DNA of 64,000 bases from Halorussus salinisoli (GTDB lineage: Archaea > Halobacteriota > Halobacteria > Halobacteriales > Haladaptataceae). Below are positions 8,277 to 17,721 of this stretch, in pieces. How positions within the stretch are numbered: position 1 is the first letter of the stretch; every line of letters starts with the position of its first letter. The stretch lies in assembly GCA_005239435.1 (NCBI GenBank), contig ML241305.1:248001-312000 (forward strand), read 5' to 3'. The notes below the pieces were generated by a model that was not told the origin of the DNA, searched no databases, and saw only the letters and a list, made by a program, of their open reading frames with translations. The position numbers and the translations under genes were made by a program.

Positions 8277-9572
8277 GTGGCCGAGTCGAGCAGCGGGTCG
8301 CTCCGCCTCTTCGGGAACCGCGAGTTCGTGGCGCTCGCCAGCACCGCGTTCGCCCGGAGTCAGGCCTACTCGACGATTCTCATTGCGCTGGCGCTGTACG
8401 CCGACATGTTCGACACCTCGGGCACGGTCGAGGGGCTGTTCGGCACCGCGTTCGCCGCGGTCCAGTTGCTCATCGTCCTGCCGCTCGGCCGGTACATCGA
8501 CCTGAAGGACTCCAAGAAGTTCCTGCTCGTGGGCCTCGCGCTCAACGTCGCGGTCTTCGTCGGGTTCGCGTTCGCCAACACGGTCGAACACGTCATCCTG
8601 CTCCGCGCAGTGCAGGGGTTGGGCGCGAGCATCCTCTGGCTGACCGGCACGACCGTCGTCGGCGAGATAAGCCCCGACGAGTCACGGGGGCTCTGGATCG
8701 GCTCGTACAATCAGGTCGGGGCGTTCTCCAGTCTGTTCGGCGACGTGTTCGGCGGCCTCTTGCTCTTCCTCTACGACTTCGAGCTCACCTACGCCGTCCT
8801 CAGCTTCTTCACCATCGCGGCGTTCGTCTCGGTCTACGTCTTCCTCCGCGACGACCCCGGTGGAACCGCCGACCCCGAGGAGGCGTCGGGAATGGAGACG
8901 CTCGGGGACCTGCTCGGGCGGCGCGCGATTCAGGCGCTCGTCTTCTTCCGCGGGTCGTTCAGCGTCGGCAAGATGGCGGTCATCATCTTCCTGCCCATCT
9001 ACGCCCGCACCGGGTTCGGCATCAACGCCTTCCTCATCGGCGGTATCATGGCTGGCGGCAAACTCACCAAGTCGCTCACGCAGGGCTGGGTCGGCGACTT
9101 GACCGACCGGTTTGGGAACAAGTCCCGGTTCATCCTCGCGGGCGCGCTGGTCTACGCGCTCGGGACCGCGCTCATCCCGATGGCAGGTTTCGCGGCGGGC
9201 GTCGTCCCGAGCGTGACCATCGCGGGGTTGGGCCACGAGATGGTCCTGCCGGGCGCGTTCTTCGTGCTGTTCGCGGCCTACAGCGTCCTCGGCATCGGCG
9301 ACAGCCTCCGACTTCCCGCGAGCATGGCGCTGTTCGTCGAGGAGGGCGAGTACTTCGACGCGGTAGGGTCTAGCCTCTCGCTACGCTCCATCGCGTGGAA
9401 GGTCGGGCAGGTCGGCGGCCCGGTCCTCGTCGGGGCCATCTGGGACGCGACCTCGTTCCTCGTCGCGTTCTGGACCGCCGCGGCCTTCATCGTCGTCTCG
9501 ACGGGCGTGTTCGCGTGGCTGTTCACCGCAGAGGCCGCGCCCGAACAGGTGGCCGCTTTCACGGACGACTGA
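8277..9572 (+). CDS. MFS transporter
   Basis: 431-residue polytopic protein with about 12 membrane helices in two six-helix halves. The A-motif region reads LGRYIDLKDSKKFLLVG after helix 2, and a second half follows the cytosolic stretch DPGGTADPEEASGMETLG. GTG at 8277 (VAESSSGSLRLFGNREF) is preferred to the upstream in-frame ATGs because the intervening bases contain the TATA box and the mature N-terminus is the one I associate with haloarchaeal homologues. The substrate is unknown; drug or sugar efflux are the usual guesses. Confidence 0.88.
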   Translation: MAESSSGSLRLFGNREFVALASTAFARSQAYSTILIALALYADMFDTSGTVEGLFGTAFAAVQLLIVLPLGRYIDLKDSKKFLLVGLALNVAVFVGFAFANTVEHVILLRAVQGLGASILWLTGTTVVGEISPDESRGLWIGSYNQVGAFSSLFGDVFGGLLLFLYDFELTYAVLSFFTIAAFVSVYVFLRDDPGGTADPEEASGMETLGDLLGRRAIQALVFFRGSFSVGKMAVIIFLPIYARTGFGINAFLIGGIMAGGKLTKSLTQGWVGDLTDRFGNKSRFILAGALVYALGTALIPMAGFAAGVVPSVTIAGLGHEMVLPGAFFVLFAAYSVLGIGDSLRLPASMALFVEEGEYFDAVGSSLSLRSIAWKVGQVGGPVLVGAIWDATSFLVAFWTAAAFIVVSTGVFAWLFTAEAAPEQVAAFTDD

Positions 9573-9669
9573 CGGGAAACCGAACTATCGCAGAACCCGG
9601 ACTGCCGCGAACGCCGAAGCCACGCGGTCGGCGACCACGTATTTCCCGGCGGTCGTCGTACCGCCGCCC

Positions 9670-10446
9670 ATGAATGTCGCAATCACAGGCGCGGCGGGCA
9701 ACGTGGGCCGACAGGCGTTGCTGGCGCTCTGTGGCCACGAGGTGACGCCTATCACCCACCACGAACACGACGAGTTGGAGGGGCCGACGCTCGACGTGAC
9801 CGACCGAGACGCCTTCGCCGACGCGCTCGTCGGACAGGACGTACTGGTCCACCTCGCGGGCAACCCCTCGCCCGACGCCGAGTGGGAGGGCGTCTTCGAA
9901 CCGAACGTCGGCGGGACCTACAACGCCTACGAGGCCGCCCGCGCGAACGGCGTCGACCGAGTCGTGTTCGCCTCGTCGAACCACGCGGTCCAGATGCACA
10001 ACGTCGCCGACCCCGCCGAACCCGAGTCGATGCGCGAGGACGCCGAGACGGTGCGTCCCGACGACCCGACTCGGCCCGACTCCTACTACGGCGTGAGCAA
10101 GGTCGCGGCAGAAGCCATCGGCGACTTCTACGCCGACTGCCACGGCATCGAGGTCGTGAATCTCAGAATCGGCTGGCTGATGGACGAGGACGAACTCCGC
10201 GAGACGCAGGACGACGCGGGCGGAGACGGAACCGGCGAGGCCCGCGCCCGGTTCGCTCGTGCCATGTGGCTGAGTCCCGGCGACTGCCGCGAGGCCATCG
10301 AGTCGGCGGTCGAGGCAGACCTGCCGGAGTCGTCCGTGACCGCCCACGCCGTCTCCCGAAACGACGACCGGTACCTCTCGCTGACCGAGACGACGCGGAA
10401 ACTGGGTTATCGACCGCGGGACGACTCGGCGGAGGTACTGGAGTGA
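9670..10446 (+). CDS. NAD-dependent SDR epimerase/dehydratase (Azf-like)
   Basis: 258-residue extended short-chain dehydrogenase. The NAD-binding motif GAAGNVGR is at 7-14, the acidic adenosine-ribose site follows beta-2, and the catalytic YYGVSK (YxxxK) lies near 140. The proportions resemble the haloarchaeal NAD-dependent glucose-6-phosphate dehydrogenase Azf, as well as uronate dehydrogenases, so sugar or sugar-phosphate oxidation is likely but not proved. It ends one base from the convergent GH15 gene, leaving no room for separate terminators. Confidence 0.82.
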   Translation: MNVAITGAAGNVGRQALLALCGHEVTPITHHEHDELEGPTLDVTDRDAFADALVGQDVLVHLAGNPSPDAEWEGVFEPNVGGTYNAYEAARANGVDRVVFASSNHAVQMHNVADPAEPESMREDAETVRPDDPTRPDSYYGVSKVAAEAIGDFYADCHGIEVVNLRIGWLMDEDELRETQDDAGGDGTGEARARFARAMWLSPGDCREAIESAVEADLPESSVTAHAVSRNDDRYLSLTETTRKLGYRPRDDSAEVLE

Positions 10447-10447
10447 C

Positions 10448-12403
10448 TCACTCCTCGTCTTCCGGAACCGCCGAGGACTCCTGCACGCCCTTCGGTTCCG
10501 GTCCCTTCTGCTCGCGGCCAGCGGTCCGGCCGAGGTAGAGCGCGCTGTTGACGAGTCCGATGTGACTGAACGCCTGTGGCGTGTTACCGAGGTGGCTCCC
10601 GGTCCTCGGGTCGACCTCCTCCGCGAGCAGACCGACGGAACTCGCGTACTCCAGCACGCTCTCGAACCGGTCGCGGGCCTCGCCGGTCCGCCCCGAGAGC
10701 GCCAGCGCGTCCACCAGCCAGAACGAACACAGCAGAAAGGCCCCCTCGTCGCCCGGAAGCCCGTCCTCGCCCTCGTAGCGATGCACGAGTCCGCGGTCGG
10801 TCACGAGTCGGTCGATAGTCGCGTCGATGGTCCCCTGCACCCGGTCGTCGTCGAACGGGAGGAATCCGATAATCGGTAGTAACAGGCCCGTAGCGTCGAG
10901 GTTCTCGCCGTCGAAACTCCTGGCGAAGCTTCCGATTTCCTCGTCGTACCCGCGGTCGAGGACGGTCTCGCGGATCTCCTCGCGGACGCTCGCCCACTTC
11001 TCGCGCGGCCCGTCGAACCCGCCGTTGTCCAGCATCTCGATACCTCTATCGAGCCCGACCCAGCACATCACCTTCGAGTAGACGAACTGCTGGGGATCAC
11101 ACCGGACCTCCCAGATGCCCTCGTCCGGCCGGTCCCAGACCTCGCAGACGTAGTCCACGACCGCTCGGACCGCCTCCCAGTCGTCCTCGTCCACGTCGAG
11201 TCCGTAGCGTGAAATCTCGTATACGGCGTCCAGAATCTCGCCGTAGATGTCGAGTTGGAGCTGATCCTCGGCCGCGTTTCCCACCCGAACCGGCGCGGAG
11301 TCGCGGTACCCCGAGAGGTGTTCGAGGAGACGCTCGTCGAGGTCCGAGTCGCCGTGGAGACCGTAGAGGGGTTGGAGGTTCTCGGGGTCGGTGGCGTCAC
11401 AGAGCTCCAAGAACCACGACAAGTACACCTTCGCCTCGTCCTCGTGCCCGAGGTTGTAGAACGCCTGGGCGGTGAACGCCGCGTCCCGAATCCAGCTATA
11501 CCGGTAGTCCCAGTTGCGGACGCCGCCAATATCCTCCGGAAGCGAGGTCGTTGGGGCCGCCGCGATGGCCCCCGTCTCGTCGTGCGCGAGCAGTTTCAGG
11601 GTGAGGCCCGACCGGACTACCTCGTCGTGCCACGGGCCGCCGAAGACGCAGGCCGACTCGTCGGGGCAGTCGTGGGCCCACCTGCGCCAGTAGTCGTCGG
11701 TCTCCGCGAGGACGGTTTCGAGGTCCGCTGGCCGAACGGGGGTCGGCGAGGCGTCGTCCGGGGGACCGTCGCCGCTCAGAATCAACCACTTCGTCTCACC
11801 CGCCGCGACGGTCGCAGTCCCCCGGACTTCGTCGTCCCGAATCTCGAACTCCCACGCGTCCGTCCTCGTCCCATCCGTCGCTCCCGAAAGTAACAGGGTC
11901 GGGTCGTTCTCCGTGCCCGTCGCTCGAACCGTTAGGTCGACTCGCCCGTCCGCGTCGGTTCGCTCGAACGACGGACTCGTCCGAGCGTAGTCGAACGCGG
12001 GCGCGAACGAGACCCGAACGGAGACTTCGCCCGCGTCGCCGGAGACGCGGCGGTACATCGCCCGCCTCGGCGTCCGAACCGAGTAGTCGTGGCTCACGAC
12101 CGGCATGAAGTCGGTGACGGTCGCGCGACCTCCGGCGGTCCGGACCGTGGTTTCGAGGACGTTGCTTCGCTCGCGGTAGCGCTGTTCGGACTCGAAACCG
12201 ACGGTCGGTCGGACCGCGAAGCGGCCGCCCCGGTCGGCGTCCAGTATCGCGGCGAAGACGCTGGGCGATTCGACGTGCGGGAACGGGAACCAGTCGATGC
12301 TTCCGTCGTCGGCGACCAGTGCGGCCGTCTCCAGATTCCCCACCACACCGTAGGATTCGAGCGGGGCGTACGACCCGCCCGGACGTAACTCACCTGCGGT
12401 CAT
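10448..12403 (-). CDS. Glycoside hydrolase family 15 protein (glucoamylase/trehalase-like)
   Basis: 651-residue soluble enzyme. The N-terminal beta-sandwich (about 1-235, GVVGNLETAALVADDGSIDWFPFP) is typical of GH15 proteins with the glucodextranase layout. The (alpha/alpha)6 catalytic barrel begins near 270 and shows RNWDYRYSWIRDAAF (296-310) and QLDIYGEILDA (383-393). No signal peptide is seen, so it acts inside the cell on alpha-glucans, maltooligosaccharides or trehalose; which one cannot be decided. The final 25 residues are charged and disordered. Confidence 0.9.
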   Translation of the reverse strand: MTAGELRPGGSYAPLESYGVVGNLETAALVADDGSIDWFPFPHVESPSVFAAILDADRGGRFAVRPTVGFESEQRYRERSNVLETTVRTAGGRATVTDFMPVVSHDYSVRTPRRAMYRRVSGDAGEVSVRVSFAPAFDYARTSPSFERTDADGRVDLTVRATGTENDPTLLLSGATDGTRTDAWEFEIRDDEVRGTATVAAGETKWLILSGDGPPDDASPTPVRPADLETVLAETDDYWRRWAHDCPDESACVFGGPWHDEVVRSGLTLKLLAHDETGAIAAAPTTSLPEDIGGVRNWDYRYSWIRDAAFTAQAFYNLGHEDEAKVYLSWFLELCDATDPENLQPLYGLHGDSDLDERLLEHLSGYRDSAPVRVGNAAEDQLQLDIYGEILDAVYEISRYGLDVDEDDWEAVRAVVDYVCEVWDRPDEGIWEVRCDPQQFVYSKVMCWVGLDRGIEMLDNGGFDGPREKWASVREEIRETVLDRGYDEEIGSFARSFDGENLDATGLLLPIIGFLPFDDDRVQGTIDATIDRLVTDRGLVHRYEGEDGLPGDEGAFLLCSFWLVDALALSGRTGEARDRFESVLEYASSVGLLAEEVDPRTGSHLGNTPQAFSHIGLVNSALYLGRTAGREQKGPEPKGVQESSAVPEDEE

Positions 12404-12490
12404 TCACAGTGGGTTAGTGAGTCATCCACATAGGGCTACTGACGACGTGGCGGAGAGCGACAAAACCAGCCAGCGAGTTCTGGACCCCGA

Positions 12491-12760
12491 TTATGAGACC
12501 GCGATGTCGTCGGCGCGCTTCACGATGTCGACGTCTTCGGCGTCGGTGGATTCGGTTTCGAGCCAGTGGGGGACGTAGTTCCGCTTCTCGAAGTCCTCGC
12601 GCTCGTCCTCTGTACCGATGACGCACCACAACTGGGGTTCGTCCGGACCGTGCCAGTCGCCTTGTCGACTGATGGCGAAACAGACGCGCTCACCGCCGTC
12701 GTAGTTGATGATGGCGTTCTTCCGGATGCCGGGGTTCCCGTGGATGATGAGTCGCTTCAT
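12491..12760 (-). CDS. HAH_0734-family small protein
   Basis: 89-residue soluble protein, MKRLIIHGNPGIRKNAIINY at the N-terminus, with a conserved WHGPDEPQLWCVIGTEDER core. I recognise this as the haloarchaeal HAH_0734 family, function unknown. The ATG at 12760 is preferred over a start at 12844. A TATA-like GTTTAACC (minus strand, 12784-12791) lies 28 bp upstream of 12760, which fits a leaderless transcript. Confidence 0.82.
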   Translation of the reverse strand: MKRLIIHGNPGIRKNAIINYDGGERVCFAISRQGDWHGPDEPQLWCVIGTEDEREDFEKRNYVPHWLETESTDAEDVDIVKRADDIAVS

Positions 12761-12998
12761 GCGCGGCGATTCGGAAGGCGCGGGGTTAAACGCTTCGGGA
12801 ATACTTCGGCGAAGGGTCTCGGGGGTTACGGTCGGTCTTTCCACGAACTCCCGAGGAGACGACCACCGACTCCGAGAAAGGCGTACGCATTTCTAAGGTG
12901 GAAAATTGATTTTGAAAGCCGTAGATAGATGTCTTTCTCCATTCGCTCGAACGGATTCGCCGTACAGGAAACCGACGCCAGCGAGAGGCGAAGCGGGT

Positions 12999-13910
12999 TC
13001 AGACGTACGCGTCGACGTGGTTCATGTGGTAGACGATTTCGTCCGAGAGATTCGACAGGTAGCCTGAGTGGTCGTCGCCGACCTGGGAGGTGGCGTCGAA
13101 CTCGGTGTAGTTCGGCGCGGGCGTGTTGCCGTCCTCGTAGCCCGTCTCGCCGAGGGCTTGGTCGAACTCGTAGGAGTTGTAGATCCACTGCAACACGTCG
13201 TCCTCGTGGCTGTGGTAGTCGAACGACCCCGTGGTCTGGTCGGTGATGGCTCCGTAGGTGTCCCACGACCCCTCGACGGACTCCTTGGTGGGCGCTTCGT
13301 TGTCCTGTGCGGCACCGAGCAGGTGGGTCGAGGTTATCTCGTAGCCGCCGTCGTTCCACCACGACGACTCGTCGAGCGACCGGAGCGAACTCAGCAGGAC
13401 CTGCGCGCCGAGCGAGTGACTGACGAATCGAAGGTCCGCGTCGGGACAGTCGTACGCGAAGTCGACCGCGAACTGGGCGAGTTTCGGACCGTTGCCCTGT
13501 GCGGCGTCCTTGGCCTCGCTCCACCCGTAGTCCAACCCACCGCCCACGTCGTTGTCCCACGTGTAGCCGACGACCGTACCGTCGTATCCGGCCGCGGCGA
13601 GTTCGCTCTGGGCGTGGCTGATCTTGTCGTGGGCCGCCTGTTCGGGGTCGTCGCTGTTCTTGTCCCAACCGTGGACGAAGACGGTCAGGTCGCCGACGCA
13701 ACTCGTGTCGACGCCCGGTACGTCGCCGCTGGTGTCGTAGGTGAACGTCCCCTTGCCGGAGACGAGATTCCCGTCGTCGTCGAAGTGGCCACGAGTCGAG
13801 ACGAGCGGTACGTCCGAGGCCGCCGCGGTGCCGGCGGAACCGACGAGCGCGGCCAGCCCGGTGGTGGTCACTGCACTACGCTTCAGGAACGTTCGCCGAT
13901 TGAACGCCAT
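12999..13910 (-). CDS. Tat-exported alpha/beta-hydrolase
   Basis: 303 residues from the ATG at 13910 (an ATG three codons earlier is also open). The Tat signal is NRRTFLKRSAV (R5, R6) followed by a hydrophobic stretch and an AGTAAAS cleavage region. The mature part is an alpha/beta-hydrolase related to DUF900/lipase-like proteins: VFVHGWDKN resembles the oxyanion-hole region and SHSLGAQ is the nucleophile elbow. A late HEDDVLQW and HMNHVDAYV supply possible acid and histidine residues. It acts outside the membrane as an esterase or lipase candidate. A possible TATA (AAGTAAA, minus strand, around 13931-13937) lies upstream. Confidence 0.82.
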   Translation of the reverse strand: MAFNRRTFLKRSAVTTTGLAALVGSAGTAAASDVPLVSTRGHFDDDGNLVSGKGTFTYDTSGDVPGVDTSCVGDLTVFVHGWDKNSDDPEQAAHDKISHAQSELAAAGYDGTVVGYTWDNDVGGGLDYGWSEAKDAAQGNGPKLAQFAVDFAYDCPDADLRFVSHSLGAQVLLSSLRSLDESSWWNDGGYEITSTHLLGAAQDNEAPTKESVEGSWDTYGAITDQTTGSFDYHSHEDDVLQWIYNSYEFDQALGETGYEDGNTPAPNYTEFDATSQVGDDHSGYLSNLSDEIVYHMNHVDAYV

Positions 13911-13989
13911 AATATCCATAACTAACTGGGTTTACTTACCTTTATCTAATAACGAAACAAAAATGAGACGGACTATCCAACGGAATCGG

Positions 13990-14385
13990 TCATCGCACGA
14001 AGTCCTCGATGACGTCGGCCATCGAATCGTCGCGTTTCTCGACCCGGCGCTCGTAGCAGGCGGTACAGACGAGACCGGCGTCACCGACCGGCGCGCGCTC
14101 GGAGTCGTCTCGGCCGAAGTAGTAGCCACAGTCGGCACACACCAGCAGTTCGTCGGCAGGTACGAGCCAACCCCTGAGCGACCCGTAGGCCGCCTCGCCG
14201 GCGAGTAGTTCCGCGGGCGTGAGTTCGTCGGGCCAGTGGGTCGAGCGCACGAGTCGGTCGGCGTGGACCGCGTTGACGTGGTCGACCGCCTGCTCGCGGG
14301 CGCTCTGCCGGGCGGCGGCGCTGTCTTCGCCGGTCGCGTGGACGCGGTAGTCGCAGTGGACGCACTCGAAGCGATGTTCGACCAT
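13990..14385 (-). CDS. Double zinc-ribbon protein
   Basis: 131-residue soluble protein. The first metal site is near the N-terminus (FECVHCDYRVHA, with HVNAVH later), and the second is VCADCGYYFG with VCTACYERR. The ATG at 14385 overlaps the stop of the upstream gene (TAATG), which implies translational coupling with the DUF5787-like protein. The N-terminal CxxC...HxxxH resembles a C2H2-type finger. Function unknown; a nucleic-acid or protein-binding adaptor is a guess. Confidence 0.75.
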   Translation of the reverse strand: MVEHRFECVHCDYRVHATGEDSAAARQSAREQAVDHVNAVHADRLVRSTHWPDELTPAELLAGEAAYGSLRGWLVPADELLVCADCGYYFGRDDSERAPVGDAGLVCTACYERRVEKRDDSMADVIEDFVR

Positions 14386-15131
14386 TATGCTGACTCGGGT
14401 GTCTCGCCCCGTTCGGCGTTCAGTACCGCTCCCTCGGCGAGTTCGTAGACGCACGCCTCCCTCTTCGGAACCCAACAGCTACGGCGGTCCTGCCGGACGT
14501 AGTAGGCCCGGTCGGTCTCGCGCTCCGGGACCGCCTCGGCGGCGAACACGCAGTCGCTTCCGGCGACCGATTCGAGGACCGACTCCTCGGCCAGCACCAG
14601 CGGAAGTCGGAAGACGGCTTCGCGCGGCGCGGCCGGGAGTGCGGCCGCGAGCGCGTCCGCGTCGTGCCTGTCCAGCGCCGGGTCGGCGAGCAGGTCGGCG
14701 TACCCCTCGACGCTGACCGTCCCGCCAGCGACCGAACCGCCGTCCGCGGCGACCGTGCCGGTTCCGGACGTGGCGTCCCCGTTCGGCGGTGACGCCTCGA
14801 ACGAACCACGAACCTCGGCGTAGCTGACCAGTTCCGGGCGACTGTTCCGTAGCCACTCTCGCACCTGCGCGCGGTCGGCCGTCTCGACCGTCGTTCGGCC
14901 GCGCAAGCGGTCGTGCTCGGCGCACTGCCAGCCGGGGTCCGCGTACCGGACGACGCAGTCGCCGGGCGGGCAGGCCCATCGAACGCAGACCGCACCCTCG
15001 GTCCGCTTCATCGCGGTCAGGAAGTCCCGAGTGCGGGGACTCGCCTCGCGGTCGGTCAGGTAGTAGTTCCGGACGCGCTGGACCGGCGCGCTCGCCCCGG
15101 CCGACGCCAGCAGTTCGGCGACGCCGGTCAT
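14385..15131 (-). CDS. Cysteine-bearing haloarchaeal protein (DUF5787-like)
   Basis: 248-residue soluble protein from the ATG at 15131 (MTGVAELLASAGASAPV). A cysteine cluster is visible in VRWACPPGDCVVRYADPGWQC (C in three places within about 20 residues), suggesting a metal site. The middle has a Gly/Ser/Thr-rich linker, and the C-terminus includes YYVRQDRRSCWVPKREACVY. I associate it with a haloarchaeal family of unknown function (DUF5787). It is coupled to the next gene through a TAATG overlap. Confidence 0.72.
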   Translation of the reverse strand: MTGVAELLASAGASAPVQRVRNYYLTDREASPRTRDFLTAMKRTEGAVCVRWACPPGDCVVRYADPGWQCAEHDRLRGRTTVETADRAQVREWLRNSRPELVSYAEVRGSFEASPPNGDATSGTGTVAADGGSVAGGTVSVEGYADLLADPALDRHDADALAAALPAAPREAVFRLPLVLAEESVLESVAGSDCVFAAEAVPERETDRAYYVRQDRRSCWVPKREACVYELAEGAVLNAERGETPESA

Positions 15132-15474
15132 CGGGCACCTCCTCGCCGACGCCTCGGACGCTGGCGCGAGTGCGACCCCGCACCGTCCATTCCATATCGC
15201 ACGAGTCGATTCGCGTAACAGGTTTGCATAGTCTCCTCCGGGGACCGCGAGTCGGGGGACAGGACCGTCGAGGCACACCACGTCCCGCCGTTCCGCGGTC
15301 GTTACCTAATCGTTCGGAGGATAGAGACTTAAAATCGCTCCACGCGCGGCGAAAGTAAAAGTGGCGCGGGTCGCCGGCGCAGGACGATTGGTCGGGGCCG
15401 GACCCGCCGACGGCGAATGTGAACCAAACGGGTTTTAAGCCCCGTGGCCCTACACCACGACAAGGTAGATATCT
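15132..15474. promoter_or_regulatory. Divergent intergenic region with the rpl44e promoter
   Basis: 343 bp between divergent genes with no coding signal. TTTTAA at 15433-15438 lies 40 bp before the rpl44e ATG, so the transcript would carry a leader of about 10 nt. A second AT-rich stretch, CTTAAAATC near 15330, may serve the minus-strand DUF5787-like gene with a leader of about 170 nt. Confidence 0.45.
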
Positions 15475-15756
15475 ATGCAGATGCCACGACGGTTCAATAC
15501 GTACTGCCCGCACTGTAAGGCACACGAAGAGCACGAAGTCCAGAAAGTCCGAACCGGTCGCTCGACCGGTATGAAGTGGGACCAGCGCAAACAACGGGAA
15601 GGTTCGAAGGGTATCGGGAACCGCGGTCGGTTCTCCAAGGTGCCCGGTGGCGACAAGCCTACCAAGAAGACCGACCTGAAGTACCTCTGCAGCGAGTGTG
15701 GCAAGGCCCACCTCCGCGAGGGATGGCGCGCCGGCCGACTGGAACTCGAGGACTGA
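15475..15756 (+). CDS. rpl44e: Large ribosomal subunit protein L44e
   Basis: 93 residues, close to the 92 of Haloarcula L44e. It binds near the E site of the 23S rRNA. Zinc ligands C11, C14 (YCPHC) and C72, C75 (LCSECGK) are all present, as is the conserved [18 protein letters not shown] block. [10 protein letters not shown] is the standard haloarchaeal start. First gene of the translation operon; rps27e follows after 4 bp. Confidence 0.98.
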   Translation: MQMPRRFNTYCPHCKAHEEHEVQKVRTGRSTGMKWDQRKQREGSKGIGNRGRFSKVPGGDKPTKKTDLKYLCSECGKAHLREGWRAGRLELED

Positions 15757-15760
15757 TACC

Positions 15761-15934
15761 ATGGCAGGAAACTTCTACACGGTCCAATGCCCGGACTGCG
15801 ACAACGAACAGACCGTCTTCGGTAAGGCCGCGACCGAGGTCGCCTGCGCCGTCTGCGGCGCGACCCTCGCCCGGCCGACCGGCGGCGACGCCGAATTCGA
15901 AGGCGAAGTCACCGAGACGGTACAGGCCCGATGA
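15761..15934 (+). CDS. rps27e: Small ribosomal subunit protein S27e
   Basis: 57-residue zinc-binding protein of the small ribosomal subunit. Ligands C10 and C13 ([10 protein letters not shown]) and C29 and C32 (ACAVCGATL) are intact. The length matches haloarchaeal S27e. The stop overlaps the aIF2-alpha start (ATGA at 15931-15934), so the two are translationally coupled. Confidence 0.97.
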   Translation: MAGNFYTVQCPDCDNEQTVFGKAATEVACAVCGATLARPTGGDAEFEGEVTETVQAR

Positions 15935-16731
15935 AATACAGCGGCTGGCCCGAACCCGGCGAACTCGTCGTCGGCAAGATCGACGAGATCGAGGACTTCG
16001 GCGTCTTCGTGGACCTCTCGGAATACGAGGACAAGCGAGGCCTCATCCACGTCAGCGAAGTCGCCAGCGGATGGATCAAGAACCTGCGCGACCACGTCAA
16101 CGAGGGCCAGACGGTCGTCTGCAAAGTGCTGGACGTAGACGAGAGCGCACAGCAGATCGACCTCTCGCTGAAGGACGTCAACGACCACCAGCACTCCGAG
16201 AAGATTCAGGAGTGGAAGAACGAGCAGAAGGCGGACAACTGGATGGAGCTGGCCTTCGGCGAGGACGTGGACGACGAGAAGTACTCGCACGTCGCCAACG
16301 AGATGCTCGCGGAGTTCGGCGGTCTCTACGGCGGTTTCGAGCAGGCCGCGATTCACGGTCCCGAAGCGCTCGAATCGACCGACCTCACCGACGAGGAAGT
16401 CGAGCGAATCGTGGACACCGCCCGCGAGAACGTCTCGGTGCCCTACGTCACGGTCACGGGCTACGTGGACCTCGAAAGCCCGTCGAGCGACGGCGTGGAC
16501 GACATCAAGGAGGCCCTGCAAGCCGCGGAAGGCAACGGCGACATCCCCGACGAAATCGAACTCGAAGTGACCTACGTGGGTGCGCCCGAGTACCGCATCC
16601 GGGTGAAAGCGCCCAACTACAAGACCGCCGAGTCCCAGCTCGAGGAGAGCGCCGCCCGCGCCGAGTCCGCCATCGAGTCGATCGGCGGCACGGGGTCGTT
16701 CCACCGCGAGCGCCAGACCGAAGACGAGTGA
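15931..16731 (+). CDS. eif2a: Translation initiation factor 2, alpha subunit
   Basis: 266-residue subunit of the heterotrimeric aIF2 that delivers initiator Met-tRNA. An S1/OB domain spans residues 1-85 ([34 protein letters not shown]). A helical middle domain (about 88-175) and a C-terminal alpha-beta domain that contacts the gamma subunit follow ([12 protein letters not shown] onwards). The start overlaps rps27e by 4 bp; Nop10 follows 28 bp later. Order and spacing match the conserved archaeal operon. Confidence 0.97.
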   Translation: MKYSGWPEPGELVVGKIDEIEDFGVFVDLSEYEDKRGLIHVSEVASGWIKNLRDHVNEGQTVVCKVLDVDESAQQIDLSLKDVNDHQHSEKIQEWKNEQKADNWMELAFGEDVDDEKYSHVANEMLAEFGGLYGGFEQAAIHGPEALESTDLTDEEVERIVDTARENVSVPYVTVTGYVDLESPSSDGVDDIKEALQAAEGNGDIPDEIELEVTYVGAPEYRIRVKAPNYKTAESQLEESAARAESAIESIGGTGSFHRERQTEDE

Positions 16732-16759
16732 ACCGACGAACGCCGAGGTCGAACGGACC

Positions 16760-16942
16760 ATGAAATCGGACATTCGCGTCTGCTCGGCGTGGCGCGACCG
16801 CCACGCCCGTCCGGTTTACACCCTTTCTTCGAACTGTCCCGAGTGCGGAGCCGACGCCGTCAACAGCGCGCCCGCACCGTTCAACCCCGAGGATCCGCAT
16901 GGAGAATACCGACGGGCACTTAAGGAGCGCGCCCGGGAATAA
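16760..16942 (+). CDS. nop10: H/ACA RNP protein Nop10
   Basis: 60-residue component of the archaeal H/ACA complex that guides rRNA pseudouridylation with Cbf5, Gar1 and L7Ae. It starts MKSDIRVCSAWRDRH and retains the conserved NSAPAPFNPEDPHGEYRRAL helix. Only three cysteines remain (C8, C26, C29); the second ligand of the first CxxC of other archaeal Nop10 proteins is W11 here, a feature I also associate with haloarchaeal homologues. It lies 5 bp before the PAC2 gene. Confidence 0.93.
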   Translation: MKSDIRVCSAWRDRHARPVYTLSSNCPECGADAVNSAPAPFNPEDPHGEYRRALKERARE

Positions 16943-16947
16943 GCCAT

Positions 16948-17706
16948 ATGGACGAACTCGACATCGAGGCAGTCGCCGACCCGGACCTGCGGGACCCGGT
17001 TCTCGTCGAGGGACTGCCGGGCGTCGGTCACGTCGGAAAACTCGCGGCCGACCACCTCGTCGAAGAGAAAGACAGCGAGTTGGTGCGCCGAATCTACTCC
17101 GAACACCTCCCGCCACAGGTGTCGGTCTCCGACGACGGCACGGCCGAACTGGTCTGTTCGGAGATACACGCGGTCGAACTCGACGACCGAGACCTGCTCG
17201 TCCTCGTGGGCGACCATCAGGCCAGCGACAACGCGGGCCACTACCGACTGACCGAGGCGTTCCTCGACGTGGCCGAGGCGTTCGAGGTAGAGACCGTCTA
17301 CGCGCTCGGCGGCGTCCCGACGGGCGAACTCATGGACGAGTACGCGGTCGTCGGTGCGGCCACCGACGCCGACCTCATCGAGGAACTGGAGGACGTCGGC
17401 GTCGAGTTCCGCGAGGACCAACCCGCGGGCGGCATCGTCGGCACCAGCGGCCTCCTGCTCGGTCTCGGCGAGCGCCGGGGATTCCGAGCGACCTGTCTGA
17501 TGGGCGAGACCAGCGGTTACCTCGTAGACCCCAAGAGCGCACGGGCCGTCCTCGAAGTGCTGGAGGACGCGCTCGGTTTCGAGGTCAACTTCGACTCGCT
17601 GGAGGAGCGCGCCGACGAGATGGAAGACGTGGCGAACAAGATTCAGGAGATGGAGAACCAGCAGTCTGGGATGCCGAGCGACGAGAACCTGCGGTACATC
17701 GGCTGA
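16948..17706 (+). CDS. Proteasome assembly chaperone (PAC2) family protein
   Basis: 252-residue cytosolic protein with the PAC2 fold: LVEGLPGVGHVGKLAADHL near the N-terminus, LVLVGDHQASD and YALGGVPTGE in the core, and GTSGLLLGLGERRG later. Archaeal members (PbaB/DUF75 relatives) assist proteasome alpha-ring assembly or act as ATP-independent chaperones. It is the last gene of the rpl44e-rps27e-aIF2alpha-nop10 cluster, an order conserved across archaea that links translation to protein quality control. Confidence 0.9.
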   Translation: MDELDIEAVADPDLRDPVLVEGLPGVGHVGKLAADHLVEEKDSELVRRIYSEHLPPQVSVSDDGTAELVCSEIHAVELDDRDLLVLVGDHQASDNAGHYRLTEAFLDVAEAFEVETVYALGGVPTGELMDEYAVVGAATDADLIEELEDVGVEFREDQPAGGIVGTSGLLLGLGERRGFRATCLMGETSGYLVDPKSARAVLEVLEDALGFEVNFDSLEERADEMEDVANKIQEMENQQSGMPSDENLRYIG

Positions 17707-17721
17707 AGCGTCCGACTCTCA

